Origin: an uncultured Negativicutes bacterium
GTDB taxonomy: Bacteria; Bacillota; Negativicutes; Veillonellales; Megasphaeraceae
Direction of reading: 5' to 3'
Length of the DNA stretch: 64,000 nucleotides
Assembly (NCBI GenBank): GCA_900752195.1
Contig: CAADUJ010000021.1
Span: forward strand, 1-64,000
In this document: positions 10,095-19,257 of the stretch, in pieces
Layout: every line of letters begins with the position of its first letter
How positions within the stretch are numbered: position 1 is the first letter of the stretch
Notes under the pieces: generated by a model
What the model was told of the DNA's origin: nothing
What the model saw: the letters and a program-made list of their open reading frames with translations, nothing else
Database searches by the model: none
Translations under genes and position numbers: made by a program

Positions 10095-10367
10095 TTAGTT
10101 TTTTTCTGCTTCTTTCTGGCCCCTGCTTGTCAGTTCAAGTACACGCACAGCATCCTTCGTTGCCTGAAAATCATCTACGGTGTTCAGGTCAGCTTTAAAT
10201 ATATTCGTCAAAATCCATGCAATCTGTTTTCTGAAAAACTGTCTCCATTCTAATGGATTGGTTTCCATATCCGGCGCGTCACAATAATTCTGGTCCAGCC
10301 CTGCCTCAATCATTGAATTCCGTTCTGCAAATGTTAATCCTCTGATTTCATAATTTTTCTTTTCCAT
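10095..10367 (-). CDS. Tail assembly chaperone, lambda gpG-like
   Basis: A 90-residue, mostly helical, acidic protein between the major tail protein and the tape measure, which is the place of the gpG-like tail chaperone in all long-tailed phages. It starts behind GGAGGAATAAACA. It ends with GAA AAA AAC TAA, so the slippery heptamer A_AAA_AAC touches its stop codon. In this family the short form is made in excess and the frameshifted long form at a few percent; that ratio is important for tail assembly. The function is inferred from position, size and the frameshift signal. Confidence 0.8.
   Translation of the reverse strand: MEKKNYEIRGLTFAERNSMIEAGLDQNYCDAPDMETNPLEWRQFFRKQIAWILTNIFKADLNTVDDFQATKDAVRVLELTSRGQKEAEKN
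10098..10104 (-). promoter_or_regulatory. Programmed -1 ribosomal frameshift site
   Basis: Read on the minus strand the bases are A_AAA_AAC, in zero frame GAA AAA AAC TAA. This is a classical X_XXY_YYZ slippery heptamer directly before the stop codon of the gpG-like gene. The -1 frame is open from the slip point through the whole 9772-10077 frame. The phases agree: codons of the first frame start at coordinates congruent to 2 modulo 3, and those of the second at 0 modulo 3. No clear downstream pseudoknot was worked out. Confidence 0.8.
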
Positions 10368-10379
10368 TGTTTATTCCTC

Positions 10380-11330
10380 CTAGTAGGTTGCCTGATTGTT
10401 AATCAACGTAGCAATGAACGCTGATTTGTCTGTATTGTCTGTATAATATCCCTGGAATGGCAGTTTAACATCAATCCCACTGGGGCCATCTATTCCCGGG
10501 GAAGTCAGTGAATACTGTACTTCAGGAATGCTAAAAATTAGTTGATTCTGACCATTGACGATTTTAATTACAATACTTGATTCTGTGTTATTAACGGCTT
10601 TTTCCAATAAGGCCTTATCCGTGAACATTGCGGTCAGATTACCTGATACACTGACTAAGCCCGGATCAATATCCGTCCGGTATCCTTTGGCTCCAATTGG
10701 ATAGCTGTCTCCATCCAGCCCGAAATCTACTTCTACGTCGATTGCTGTACAAATGGCAATATTCTGCCCGCCTTCCTGAACACTTGCCTGGAAATTCCCA
10801 AATTCTGTTATCTGAATCTCAGTAGGATTAGATACCGTTGGTGAATCCTGCAGATTTTCTTTGCATCCCATAACGTCCAGACTGGCTGTCAGTTCTCCGT
10901 CGCCGCCAAAATCCATTGACAGCTTGCTGATCCGGACCCCGGTAAACTGCTCATATACATTAATATCTTTGTAGCCCTGATCAATGAATAACGACGGCAT
11001 TGTCTGACCAATTGTAAATTTATGGGTATATGGCCCGCTTTCTCCTGTATTCGTCGTTTTTGGTGCTCCGAAAGCAGCTTTCAGCCAGTAACCGATACCT
11101 GTAACATCTACCGGTACGACAATCGTTCCGGATACGTTTTTATTTCCCAAAATAGGTGGTGTCGGGTTCCTGTCGCCACGGATAACCTTAGATGCCGTCA
11201 TGTTCTGGCTGGCTTTTAGATTGGATGAAATGAAAGGCATGGAAACTCCTTTCGGAGATGCCGGTACGGCATTATACGTATCTTCAAACCCTGCTACGAG
11301 GATACTATTTCCTCCGTTTGCTCTGCTCAT
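10380..11330 (-). CDS. Major tail tube protein
   Basis: A 316-residue protein with a good GAGGAGG site 9 bases before ATG. Its sequence is beta-rich, with motifs such as GTIVVPVDVTGIGYWLKAAFG, TIGQTMPSLFIDQGY and ASLDVMGCKE. These are typical of the phage tail tube family found in siphophages. It would form the hexameric rings of the flexible non-contractile tail. It lies between the tail terminator gene and the gpG/GT pair, as expected. The C-terminal part is longer than a minimal tube protein and may include an extra surface domain. Confidence 0.8.
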   Translation of the reverse strand: MSRANGGNSILVAGFEDTYNAVPASPKGVSMPFISSNLKASQNMTASKVIRGDRNPTPPILGNKNVSGTIVVPVDVTGIGYWLKAAFGAPKTTNTGESGPYTHKFTIGQTMPSLFIDQGYKDINVYEQFTGVRISKLSMDFGGDGELTASLDVMGCKENLQDSPTVSNPTEIQITEFGNFQASVQEGGQNIAICTAIDVEVDFGLDGDSYPIGAKGYRTDIDPGLVSVSGNLTAMFTDKALLEKAVNNTESSIVIKIVNGQNQLIFSIPEVQYSLTSPGIDGPSGIDVKLPFQGYYTDNTDKSAFIATLINNQATY

Positions 11331-11347
11331 GTTCGTTCCTCCTCACA

Positions 11348-11821
11348 TTAATATGCTACTTTTGCTCCTAATACATTTGGGATTTCTACTGTCACAACAG
11401 CCTGTCCCAGAAAACCCGGATAAAAACTTTCATTGGCCGTCACATATTTGATGTCTGTCAATGGAAATGACGGATTAACGGTGTTGACCGCATTCAGAAT
11501 CAATTCTCCCAGATCATCTGCTTCTAGGGCACCATGGTACATACGTATTCGGTTATTTTCATCATATGATTCATTAACGACAGCCCATAGAATGGAAACC
11601 GTATAAGCAAATGAACTCTGAGTATCCGCCCCATCCCGTTCCGCTTCATGAAAGCAGATATATGGGCATTCTTCTTCCGTCGGACTCGTCTGTTCATCAT
11701 ATCCCACCATGATAAGCGGACCTTTCCCATAATGTTCCTGGCAGAATGTGGTAATTTGTTCATCATCATGTACAGCCTGCACCCATTTATTGATGATGGA
11801 CATAATCGGCTGTGATTTCAT
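11348..11821 (-). CDS. Tail terminator-like protein (lambda gpU-like)
   Basis: A protein of about 157 residues, starting at the ATG at 11821 just after GGAGGTAACC. An upstream ATG is open but has no ribosome-binding site. The position between the head-tail genes and the tube protein fits the tail terminator, which caps the tail tube and connects it to the head. There is no diagnostic motif, so the call rests on order and size. Confidence 0.55.
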   Translation of the reverse strand: MKSQPIMSIINKWVQAVHDDEQITTFCQEHYGKGPLIMVGYDEQTSPTEEECPYICFHEAERDGADTQSSFAYTVSILWAVVNESYDENNRIRMYHGALEADDLGELILNAVNTVNPSFPLTDIKYVTANESFYPGFLGQAVVTVEIPNVLGAKVAY

Positions 11822-11823
11822 GG

Positions 11824-12471
11824 TTACCTCCATACTTTATATTTTCGGCTGGATGAAACAAAATCAGTCCCTTTCAGCCAATATTCAATGAGCTTCTTTT
11901 CCAGATATGGAACCATTTGCGGCATCAGAGTTTTCCTCATGGGCTGCATCAACGGTCTGGGTGGTATTTTGATAATTTCTTTATGCGGACCTATTGGCAC
12001 AGCATGAGCAAAATACATTTTCCGCACGCCTGCTGTGACCGGTTTCGATACTCCGTTTTCCATCATAGTGCCCAATCGTAATGCTGACTTCGACAAATAC
12101 CCTACTTCCAGTTTTCCTTCTTCCCTGCTGTACGCATAACCAATGGCTCTCTGGAGTTTACCATAAGGCTTATACGTTACGGATTTTCCACTTTCATCTT
12201 GTGCATATTTCCGTTTCCAGTTTTCATCTTTCTTTAGGATTCTCACCATGTTCCGTTTTGTTTTCCCTTCCAGCTGTGCCCTAATACGCGGATCCATAAA
12301 ATCGGCCCAGTGTTCACCACCTGGATTTTTGCTTCTGATACCGGCCTTGATTTCTTTCTGCATGTACCAGCCTAATGATTTCATTGCTTTCCGGAAGTTG
12401 GCCGGAGCTGCTGCCATCATATAAATCAGATAGGGAGTCGCATTGTCTTTGATAATTACAGGATCACTCAT
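11824..12471 (-). CDS. Minor tail / head-tail completion protein (HK97 gp10 / lambda gpZ-like)
   Basis: A 215-residue basic protein in the gpZ or HK97-gp10 position. It begins with SDPVIIKDNATPYLIYMMAAAP, then AMKSLGWYMQKEIKAGI, a pattern seen in head-tail joining proteins that act where tail and head meet. It contains many Lys and Arg residues, consistent with contact with DNA or with the acidic tail end. The next gene starts 3 bases before its TAA ends (GGAGGTAACCATG), so translation is coupled. Confidence 0.6.
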   Translation of the reverse strand: MSDPVIIKDNATPYLIYMMAAAPANFRKAMKSLGWYMQKEIKAGIRSKNPGGEHWADFMDPRIRAQLEGKTKRNMVRILKKDENWKRKYAQDESGKSVTYKPYGKLQRAIGYAYSREEGKLEVGYLSKSALRLGTMMENGVSKPVTAGVRKMYFAHAVPIGPHKEIIKIPPRPLMQPMRKTLMPQMVPYLEKKLIEYWLKGTDFVSSSRKYKVWR

Positions 12472-12484
12472 TGCCTGTTTCCTC

Positions 12485-12784
12485 CTACGCGTGCCGTACG
12501 TTCCTGCGTATTTTCAGCCGCATCATTACGTTGTCATCTGTTTCTGTGTGAACATATCTCCATGCCTGGCCCCGCATCATGATACGATCTGAAACAGACG
12601 GCTCCGGCACGTCTGACTTCTTAATGCTGACGGTAGCAAAATCAGACGTGCCAGTGCTGCTGAATCCGTTTCCAGACTGGCCAGTTTCTGTTATGGTAAC
12701 AATTCCTATAATGGGTTTCCCATTATACGTTATTGTTTCACCAAACACATCATCAAACACAGTCTCTGGATATACGGCCTTCAT
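12485..12784 (-). CDS. Head-tail joining protein (lambda gpFII-like)
   Basis: A 99-residue beta-rich protein (ETITYNGKPIIGIVT, SDRIMMRGQAWRYVHTET) in the place of the lambda head-completion protein FII. Its ATG overlaps the stop of the upstream decoration protein (TAATG) and has no clear ribosome-binding site, so it is probably translated by coupling. It should attach to the connector after DNA packaging and offer the docking surface for the tail. The call is by size and order. Confidence 0.55.
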   Translation of the reverse strand: MKAVYPETVFDDVFGETITYNGKPIIGIVTITETGQSGNGFSSTGTSDFATVSIKKSDVPEPSVSDRIMMRGQAWRYVHTETDDNVMMRLKIRRNVRHA

Positions 12785-13128
12785 TATGCGGCATAGTGAG
12801 CCAGTACGACCACGACCATATTGGCTGCGGCTGTCTTCTTTTCAGCGGCATAGCCTAATACATTTGTCGATTCCCCTTTTGTCTTCGTGGCCAGTTTGGT
12901 GGTACTGTTCCAATACACTACATCCCCTACGGCAAATTCATCTGCCGGCGTCGCCTGTACTTCAAAAACGCCTTCCAGTAGAATGACACCTGTTTCACCG
13001 GCACCCATATCGTTCAGTGCGACCCCTGTCATATTTCCATTGATAACGATATCGCCTCGGAAAATGACTGTACCTGTTTCATTTGTGTAATCAATTCGTT
13101 CTGGTTTATATACATAAGTTGCCTGCAT
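12784..13128 (-). CDS. Capsid decoration / DUF2190 protein
   Basis: A 114-residue protein of the DUF2190 type: small, beta-rich, hydrophobic, with the typical run VALNDMGAGETGVILLEGVFEV and FAVGDVVYWNSTTKLAT. Members lie directly next to the major capsid gene and are thought to stabilise or decorate the shell, like lambda gpD. The start has AAGGAGG 7 bases upstream. Its stop overlaps the next start. Confidence 0.8.
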   Translation of the reverse strand: MQATYVYKPERIDYTNETGTVIFRGDIVINGNMTGVALNDMGAGETGVILLEGVFEVQATPADEFAVGDVVYWNSTTKLATKTKGESTNVLGYAAEKKTAAANMVVVVLAHYAA

Positions 13129-13139
13129 GATGTACCTCC

Positions 13140-15149
13140 TTATCTGTCTGCTCCGGGATTCTTAAGCATTGCCCGGTAATCAAGAATCGTAACAGCATAG
13201 TCGTGCCGGATTTTAAATTCAATGCCATCTACATCAAACCCGATACGCTGTTCCATATACGGTGTTTCTACTCCGTTCAGATACGTTACTTCGATAGTAT
13301 CGCACAGGTTAGGATCACCCAGCAGATACCATGCCTTGGCGTCTGTAAGGAACGCATCCTGTACAACTGTCAGCGCATTAAAGAAGGGGTTGTTCGTTGC
13401 GTTGTATTTTGCCGGATCTACATTACTGGAAACCAGCTGAGATGCTACTACGTACAATTCTGGCGGTACCAGCAATACTTTCGGCCGGATATTCAACACT
13501 TCTTTCTTATTGATATTGAGCTGTCTTGCCATTTTGGCAGAAGCGGTACCTAATGTTTCGACGGAAAGTACGGTTCCTGTTTCAATCAGGTTATTATGCT
13601 TCTGACTAAATAAGGTCGTTCCATCCGGAGCTTTCCCCGCCTGTAGTGTTTCAAATACCTTTTTATTGATACCGCGCTGGGCTGCCTGTCCAAACTTTGT
13701 TGGGATTGCCGTAAGAGCACTCAGGTCATCATTGATAATGGCGGCACGGGTCAAACTGAATTTCCGGCCAAAGGTCCCTACCTGTACTGTTACGCCAGTA
13801 TCTGTCATTTCTGCATATTTGTACTGCCCGTTTTCCGGAATCGGCAGTAGTTCATCCGCTTCTGATAAACGGACACGGTGTGCCGGTTTGAAATCGACAT
13901 TGCTTCCTTTCCGTGTAAACAACGGATACGTAACCGGTGCGGCATTATATGCCGTATCCAGTGTTTTATGAGCCACATCGGCCAGAATATTTGGGAATGC
14001 GTCAGCCCCGGTAAGAGCGGCTCTGGCCAGCTCCATGTGGTCCCATGTTTTGATGTTCTGTCCGCTTCGTTCCAGGCATTCCCGGGCTAATTCAAGCAGA
14101 CTCATACCGCGCATATCCGTGGCACCTGGTGCCGGCTTTTCTACAGCCTGCCCTGTACGCATGACCATCGCATCAACGGCTGCCGCACGGAATTTGTCGC
14201 TTTCATCTTCTGTTACCGATGCAATAGGCTGATTCCGCTTTGACAGTTCTTCCAGCACATGCTGCCGGGCTGTTTCTACTGTTGCCTGATTGCGGATCAA
14301 TTCGTTAACATCTACCTGGAAACGTTTGCCCATTTCCATAATGGCTATGACGCGTTTCGTTTCTTCATTTCTGCTTTTTTCAGCAGACAGACTATCCTGT
14401 TTTTCCTCTTTCCCTGCTGCCCTTTTACTGATTTCTGCCATGATTTCGTTGCGAACGTCCTCATCCTCCGTTTTTTTCAGCAAATCCAATAATTCTTTTA
14501 CATTAAGTTTGTCCAGATGCTTTTCCATTTTTTCCTCTCCTTTTTTCTGTACAATAATCACTGGTTCATTTTCGCTCCACCCTCTGTCAGTGCCTACTGT
14601 GTCATCAGCAGGTACTGATACGATAGATATTTCCAGTGGTGTCCATTTTGTTGCTACATAGGCTTCTCCCTGCCAGCGGCCGTTTGCAGATACAGTTTTA
14701 CTGTCTGCCAGATACGTATATTCACTGACAGCATATCCAACAGATACACCTCGCAGCGTACCACTTTGCACTTTCTGATAAATTGTTTCTGCCAGTTCAT
14801 CTTCGTCAAAACGTACCTTTGCCCGGCATGTATGACTGGCGTCATCAATATAGGCGTCTTCTACATGCCCGATTACAGCGTTGCGGTCATGGTTGAATAA
14901 GAGTGTTCCCAGTCCACTGGTAAACCGCTCCATATTGACATACGGCTCTTCACATGCCAGAATCTCATCACCATACCATCTGCCATACGGATTTTCTGAT
15001 GCAAAACTAATATCTAATACCCGGCTGGTATCCGCATCCTCGACAGATCTGGTAATCGTGGCCATTCGTGTATACAGGCCCCCTCGTTTTTTCATTTGTG
15101 ACTGGGTATCTGCCCGTATTGTTTTGTGCTCATTTTTCTTCTTTTCCAT
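13140..15149 (-). CDS. Prohead protease - major capsid protein fusion
   Basis: One continuous frame of about 669 residues joins two genes that are usually separate. The first ~210 residues are an HK97-type (S78) prohead protease, with His87 in LFNHDRN and Ser136 in LRGVSVGY, followed by TPLEISIVSVPAD. A Lys/Glu-rich helical scaffold-like segment follows (about 210-330). The rest is an HK97-fold capsid protein with the motifs FKPAHRVRLSEAD, SLTRAAIINDDLSAL and LLVPPELYVVA. The enzyme probably cleaves itself from the capsid domain during maturation, so no separate scaffold gene is needed. The ATG at 15149 is chosen for the GGAGG before it; it overlaps the end of the portal gene by 20 bases. Confidence 0.9.
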   Translation of the reverse strand: MEKKKNEHKTIRADTQSQMKKRGGLYTRMATITRSVEDADTSRVLDISFASENPYGRWYGDEILACEEPYVNMERFTSGLGTLLFNHDRNAVIGHVEDAYIDDASHTCRAKVRFDEDELAETIYQKVQSGTLRGVSVGYAVSEYTYLADSKTVSANGRWQGEAYVATKWTPLEISIVSVPADDTVGTDRGWSENEPVIIVQKKGEEKMEKHLDKLNVKELLDLLKKTEDEDVRNEIMAEISKRAAGKEEKQDSLSAEKSRNEETKRVIAIMEMGKRFQVDVNELIRNQATVETARQHVLEELSKRNQPIASVTEDESDKFRAAAVDAMVMRTGQAVEKPAPGATDMRGMSLLELARECLERSGQNIKTWDHMELARAALTGADAFPNILADVAHKTLDTAYNAAPVTYPLFTRKGSNVDFKPAHRVRLSEADELLPIPENGQYKYAEMTDTGVTVQVGTFGRKFSLTRAAIINDDLSALTAIPTKFGQAAQRGINKKVFETLQAGKAPDGTTLFSQKHNNLIETGTVLSVETLGTASAKMARQLNINKKEVLNIRPKVLLVPPELYVVASQLVSSNVDPAKYNATNNPFFNALTVVQDAFLTDAKAWYLLGDPNLCDTIEVTYLNGVETPYMEQRIGFDVDGIEFKIRHDYAVTILDYRAMLKNPGADR

Positions 15150-16635
15150 CGTCTGATTCCTCCTCATCTTTATCAGATTTGTCATCTGTAGTACCAGTGT
15201 CATTAGTAAAGATATCTAACTCTAATCCCAATTCCTGCGCTTTTTTGCGTTCCATGGCCTGCTGTTGCAATACTTCTTCCCAATCCACACCCTGAGATCC
15301 GCAAACATTGGACAGGCTTGTAATACCGGCACGCAGTGCTTCCTTTTGTGCCTTGATTTCCTTTGTTGGATCTATCCAGCTCCAACCCGGGGTCTGCCAG
15401 CGGACGGCATAGTATTTTTCTGGATTTTCATTGAAATCTGGAGCGTTTAAAATACCCTTGAGATAACAGATAGTAACGAATTTTTCCCATATTTTTTGTA
15501 AAAAGTGATCTACAAAAAACTGTTGCAATGGTTCAAATGACTTTCTGTCTTCCAATAAATTCTGACGGGCTGCAGAGAAATTCCCCGTAATGTCTCTGCT
15601 TACTAGGTCATAAGACACATCAACACCGGTAGCTATTTTACGGCTCATGACTTTGGTGTATTCTGCTACGCCTGACGCATTCCTGTTTGGCTCCCCAAAG
15701 GTTACCGATTCCCCAGGATTCAGATACCCAACCATGCCGGGCTTTAACTCAGCTGTTTTGGCTTTCTTACGGCTTCGCTCCACTGCGGCATGTGGTGTCG
15801 TGATGAAGGCTACGTATGACGCGGCTGCCCGGGCGGCAATCAGATCTGCATTCAGATAAGCATCTACCTGATGAATCTTATTCATTACTCGGGCCAGAAT
15901 CGTTATGCCGCGGACCTGTGTAGGACGCTGCCGTTTCCAGAGGTGCAGAATTGTATCTGCCGGATACGGTTTTGCCTGATACGATGTATACCCTAATGGT
16001 TCCTGTTCAAGTATCCAATAATTTACCGGCTTGAACGCTTTCGTCATTTCAATTCCGGATACAATTTGATTCCCATCTTTAGAATATGCATCAAAGGCCT
16101 GTACCCGTTCTGGTTCAATGAATTGTAACTGCAACATATATGGCTTATCCTCATTCATAACAAAATGGCCAAATACTTCTCCATCTACTATAAAACGTCG
16201 GCAAATCATTTCTTCCATTTCTTCAAAGGACTGCTGTTCTGATACATCACAGTTTTCTGGCTTGCGCCATATTTTCCAGGCGTCTTCCAGTGCTTTATTC
16301 CTTTCTTCATCCATATCTCCGTCTTGTGTCGTGATTCTGGCTTGTGGCCGTATGCCTGTACCAATGACATTGCGTACAATTGCACCAATGATTCCTTCTG
16401 CCATATCGCTGTTCAATTCCAGATTACGTGCTCTGGCCCGCAAAATCGGCCGTGATAATTTATCTGTTTCCTCTGCTGATCCGTGTACCATGCCCCAGTC
16501 ATCATGTAATCTGCCCATATTGGCCGCTTCATAATTTCTCAGCTCATTGTAGCAGATTCTGTTCGATGTTCGTCTCGCCGCTGTTCCCGGTGCAAATACA
16601 GAAATAACGGTATCTATCCAGCTGCCCATTTTCAT
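15130..16635 (-). CDS. Portal protein (lambda gpB family)
   Basis: A portal protein of about 501 residues. Family features include LSRPILRARARNLELNSDMAEGI near the start and the central run YLNADLIAARAAASYVAFITTP, then LNPGESVTFGEPNRN and FSAARQNLLEDRKSFEP near the end. It forms the dodecameric ring at the unique vertex through which DNA enters and leaves. The ATG at 16635 overlaps the gpW stop (ATGA) and follows GGGGAAAAG. An ATG four codons upstream is open but lacks a site. The acidic tail (DKDEEESDD) is unusual but common in phages whose portal is followed by a protease. Confidence 0.9.
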   Translation of the reverse strand: MKMGSWIDTVISVFAPGTAARRTSNRICYNELRNYEAANMGRLHDDWGMVHGSAEETDKLSRPILRARARNLELNSDMAEGIIGAIVRNVIGTGIRPQARITTQDGDMDEERNKALEDAWKIWRKPENCDVSEQQSFEEMEEMICRRFIVDGEVFGHFVMNEDKPYMLQLQFIEPERVQAFDAYSKDGNQIVSGIEMTKAFKPVNYWILEQEPLGYTSYQAKPYPADTILHLWKRQRPTQVRGITILARVMNKIHQVDAYLNADLIAARAAASYVAFITTPHAAVERSRKKAKTAELKPGMVGYLNPGESVTFGEPNRNASGVAEYTKVMSRKIATGVDVSYDLVSRDITGNFSAARQNLLEDRKSFEPLQQFFVDHFLQKIWEKFVTICYLKGILNAPDFNENPEKYYAVRWQTPGWSWIDPTKEIKAQKEALRAGITSLSNVCGSQGVDWEEVLQQQAMERKKAQELGLELDIFTNDTGTTDDKSDKDEEESDDGKEEK

Positions 16636-16871
16636 TCTTTTCCCCATCGAATGAGTCTGGTTGTCATAATCCCGGTACTATCCGCATCAGTTGCGGCAAT
16701 TTCCGTCTTCAAATATGTTTCCCGGTCGTACAGTGTTTTCAGATCAAGAGTTGTCAGCTGTTTTCCATCCATTCCTAAACTGGAATATCCGTGTTCTTCA
16801 ATATCACCAATGATTTTCCGGACTCTGGTCAGTTGTTCCTGCAATGTTTCTAATTCACTCAATGAGTTCAC
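16632..16871 (-). CDS. Head-tail joining protein gpW-like
   Basis: A 79-residue protein with the gpW pattern: helical start (LSELETLQEQLTRVRKII), a turn around YSSLGMDGKQLTTLDL, and a second helix LYDRETYLKTEIAA. In lambda gpW binds the portal after packaging and closes the DNA exit. Position between terminase and portal is that of lambda W. The start follows GGGAGGTGAACTC, and the stop overlaps the portal start. Confidence 0.8.
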   Translation of the reverse strand: MNSLSELETLQEQLTRVRKIIGDIEEHGYSSLGMDGKQLTTLDLKTLYDRETYLKTEIAATDADSTGIMTTRLIRWGKE

Positions 16872-16880
16872 CTCCCTTCG

Positions 16881-18749
16881 CTACCATTCGCCACCGGATA
16901 TCCATGGAGTTTTTCTGGATTCCGGTACTTCTTCTACACTTTCCTGTTCCTGGAAATATCGTACGCCTTCATAATCCGCTGCTACTGCATTCATCACGCA
17001 TGTATCCAGCAAATGATTGGCAATGTGTTCTGATACGGGAACCCATTTTTCGGTCACCCGGCCCGTTTTTAAATCCTGCTCTATCTTTTTTACTTCTGCT
17101 TTCTGCTGAATGATATATTCATCCGGACAATCTGCAAAAACACTCATGCTACCGTTTTCGGTTGCTTCCCGTATCTGCCGGCTGTGAGTGAAATCTTTCC
17201 AGTAGTCCGGGTCAAATGTTATCAGCGGCAATCCTCCGATAGCATCGCGCTTTTTATCCACGTTGTTGATTTTATACGGGATTGGCATTGCTTTAGATGC
17301 CCCTTTGCATGGCATACAGATTTCGGCATGTTGTGAACAAAAATCATATACATCATCTGTTCTGAAACCGGAATCAATCAGACAACGGTCAATATAGTAT
17401 CCCCGGCCTTCTGTATCCCGGAACTCGCGGCGTTCTATGATATCTTCCAGTTCGTCCCAGTCAATTACCTGCCCAAAATCAATCAGTCGTCCCTGCTGTC
17501 TGTTATTCCAGGCTCTGATTTCGTACCAGAAGTGTGTCTTCTGTACATCTACCGACATACATAATCGTTGCGTATCCGGTGGAATCATCCCGCGTTTCCA
17601 TTCATGCCGGGCAAAGGATGTATCTGTTGTCTGCTGTGTATCATGCATCAGTTTCCATGGTTCAGCCAGCCATCCGTTGATGAATCCTTTTAGTTTTGAC
17701 GGCACATCTTTGTTGCTTAGAAACGCATAGGCAATATCACCCCACGTCAGCCAGGGTGAATACAATGACGACAGATGATAACCAATACTTCGTACTCGCC
17801 CTTCGGGGACATTAGTCGCTTTCCATTTACCACGCCGCATCAGCTCCCTTTTCTCATAGTCTTTTATCTCACAGCCGCATTCCTGGCAATAATATTTCGC
17901 CTGATCTCGCACGAGTTGTTTTTTATTTTCCAGTTCCTCCGGCCAGATGATCTGTTTGAATGACAAAGATATATATTTTCCGCAGTTGGGGCAGGGAATG
18001 TAGAATTCTTTCCGTACATCCGTTGCCATGAAATCACTCCATATATTGCCCTCTTCATAGGTCGGTGACGATACTTCCATGATTTTATGATCCGGGTGTG
18101 CTTTCAGCCGTTCTTTAGCCAGCAGACGCGGATCCGCATCATTGGATGCAATGGCCGGGAATTTATCGACTTCATCGAACCATACATATTTCATAGGTTT
18201 TGATGCCAGATCTGCCGCTGAGTTGGCCCCTACCAGATTCAGGACCATATTATCAAAATGGAGTTCCATGATTTCTGACATTTCTGGTATAAACTTGGTT
18301 CTCAACACTTCACTCAGGCCAATCAGTGCCCGGATACGGTTCTTTGATATATTTTTTGCCAGCTTTTCTGTTGGATAAATGAGAATCCCCGGCCCCGGTT
18401 CCTGGTCGATGCAATAACCGATACAGTTATTGATTGTCTCTGTTTTACCCAGCTGAGTACCAAAACATAAAACCAGTTCATTAATATTGCTGTCCGTCCA
18501 TTTTTCCATAATTTCTTTCAGATAGGGTGTCCGTTCTGTATGCCAGCGTCCCGGTTCAGACGATGCATTCCCCAGTACACGGAACCTGTCTGCCCATTGT
18601 GCTACGGACAGCTGTTCCGGAGGTTTAAATGCTGCCCGTTCTTCCCTCGTCCAATCCGGGAAGAATAATGTCCGGCTTATTCTATTTTTCTCTCCGCTTT
18701 GGCGTATATTTCCCTTGCCTTGCATATTCGTTGAGATATTCGATGACAT
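16881..18749 (-). CDS. Terminase large subunit (GpA family)
   Basis: A terminase large subunit of about 622 residues of the lambda GpA type. The ATPase Walker A-like motif is FGTQLGKTE near residue 97, and Walker B is VWFDEVDK near residue 190. Then come a zinc ribbon with the Cys pairs CPNCG and CQECG, and a C-terminal RNase H-like nuclease with acidic residues (SVDVQKTHFW, CLIDSGF). It cuts the concatemer at cos and pumps DNA into the prohead. GpA-type enzymes normally use cos ends. The 5' end overlaps the terminase small gene by up to 68 bases; ATG at 18749 or 18725 is possible. Confidence 0.9.
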   Translation of the reverse strand: MSSNISTNMQGKGNIRQSGEKNRISRTLFFPDWTREERAAFKPPEQLSVAQWADRFRVLGNASSEPGRWHTERTPYLKEIMEKWTDSNINELVLCFGTQLGKTETINNCIGYCIDQEPGPGILIYPTEKLAKNISKNRIRALIGLSEVLRTKFIPEMSEIMELHFDNMVLNLVGANSAADLASKPMKYVWFDEVDKFPAIASNDADPRLLAKERLKAHPDHKIMEVSSPTYEEGNIWSDFMATDVRKEFYIPCPNCGKYISLSFKQIIWPEELENKKQLVRDQAKYYCQECGCEIKDYEKRELMRRGKWKATNVPEGRVRSIGYHLSSLYSPWLTWGDIAYAFLSNKDVPSKLKGFINGWLAEPWKLMHDTQQTTDTSFARHEWKRGMIPPDTQRLCMSVDVQKTHFWYEIRAWNNRQQGRLIDFGQVIDWDELEDIIERREFRDTEGRGYYIDRCLIDSGFRTDDVYDFCSQHAEICMPCKGASKAMPIPYKINNVDKKRDAIGGLPLITFDPDYWKDFTHSRQIREATENGSMSVFADCPDEYIIQQKAEVKKIEQDLKTGRVTEKWVPVSEHIANHLLDTCVMNAVAADYEGVRYFQEQESVEEVPESRKTPWISGGEW

Positions 18750-19209
18750 ATTCCTGTACCTTCTTTTCCACCAGACTGCCGATTTCCTGATCTAAGAATT
18801 CTCTGGCAATTAATTTTGGCAGCGACAATAGGGAAGTTTTCAGATTCAGGACCCGTTCGGTCCATTCCCTGACAATCTCATCTTTCTTGATATACTGTCC
18901 TTTCAGAGCTTCCAGTACAATCTCTTCCCGTTCAGCTTTGAGTTCCTTGTAATCAGCATCGGCTTTCAGCTTCCTTGCCTTATCTGTTACCTGCGTCTTT
19001 CCATCCGGTTGTCTGGTACTTACTGTATTCAACCAAGCAAGAACCTCTTCCAGACACCACCAGCCTACGGATCTTTTTGGCATTCCATCTTTGCCATATT
19101 TTGAGATCATCATTCGGGATACACCTAAAACCTGGCATAATCCCTTTGTTGATATCAGAATTTTCCCGGTCCCGTCCAATTTTACGAGCTTTTCCAATTC
19201 ATTCTGCAT
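18682..19209 (-). CDS. Terminase small subunit (Nu1-like)
   Basis: A DNA-binding terminase subunit of 175 residues. An N-terminal winged helix-turn-helix (ISTKGLCQVLGVSRMMISKYGKDG) would recognise the cos site. A helical middle and C-terminal part contacts the large subunit (KARKLKADADYKELKAEREE). The ATG at 19209 has GAGGATTTGATTTT before it; a farther ATG (19257) has none. It is the first gene of the late operon, about 160 bases downstream of a terminator. Confidence 0.8.
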   Translation of the reverse strand: MQNELEKLVKLDGTGKILISTKGLCQVLGVSRMMISKYGKDGMPKRSVGWWCLEEVLAWLNTVSTRQPDGKTQVTDKARKLKADADYKELKAEREEIVLEALKGQYIKKDEIVREWTERVLNLKTSLLSLPKLIAREFLDQEIGSLVEKKVQEYVIEYLNEYARQGKYTPKRREK

Positions 19210-19257
19210 AAAATCAAATCCTCTTGCATAATTTTGATGATGTGTAAAGTAAACCAA

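Noticed and set aside
18677..18865. Second ORF overlapping terS
   Set aside because: Short frame within the terS-terL overlap, with no separate start site.
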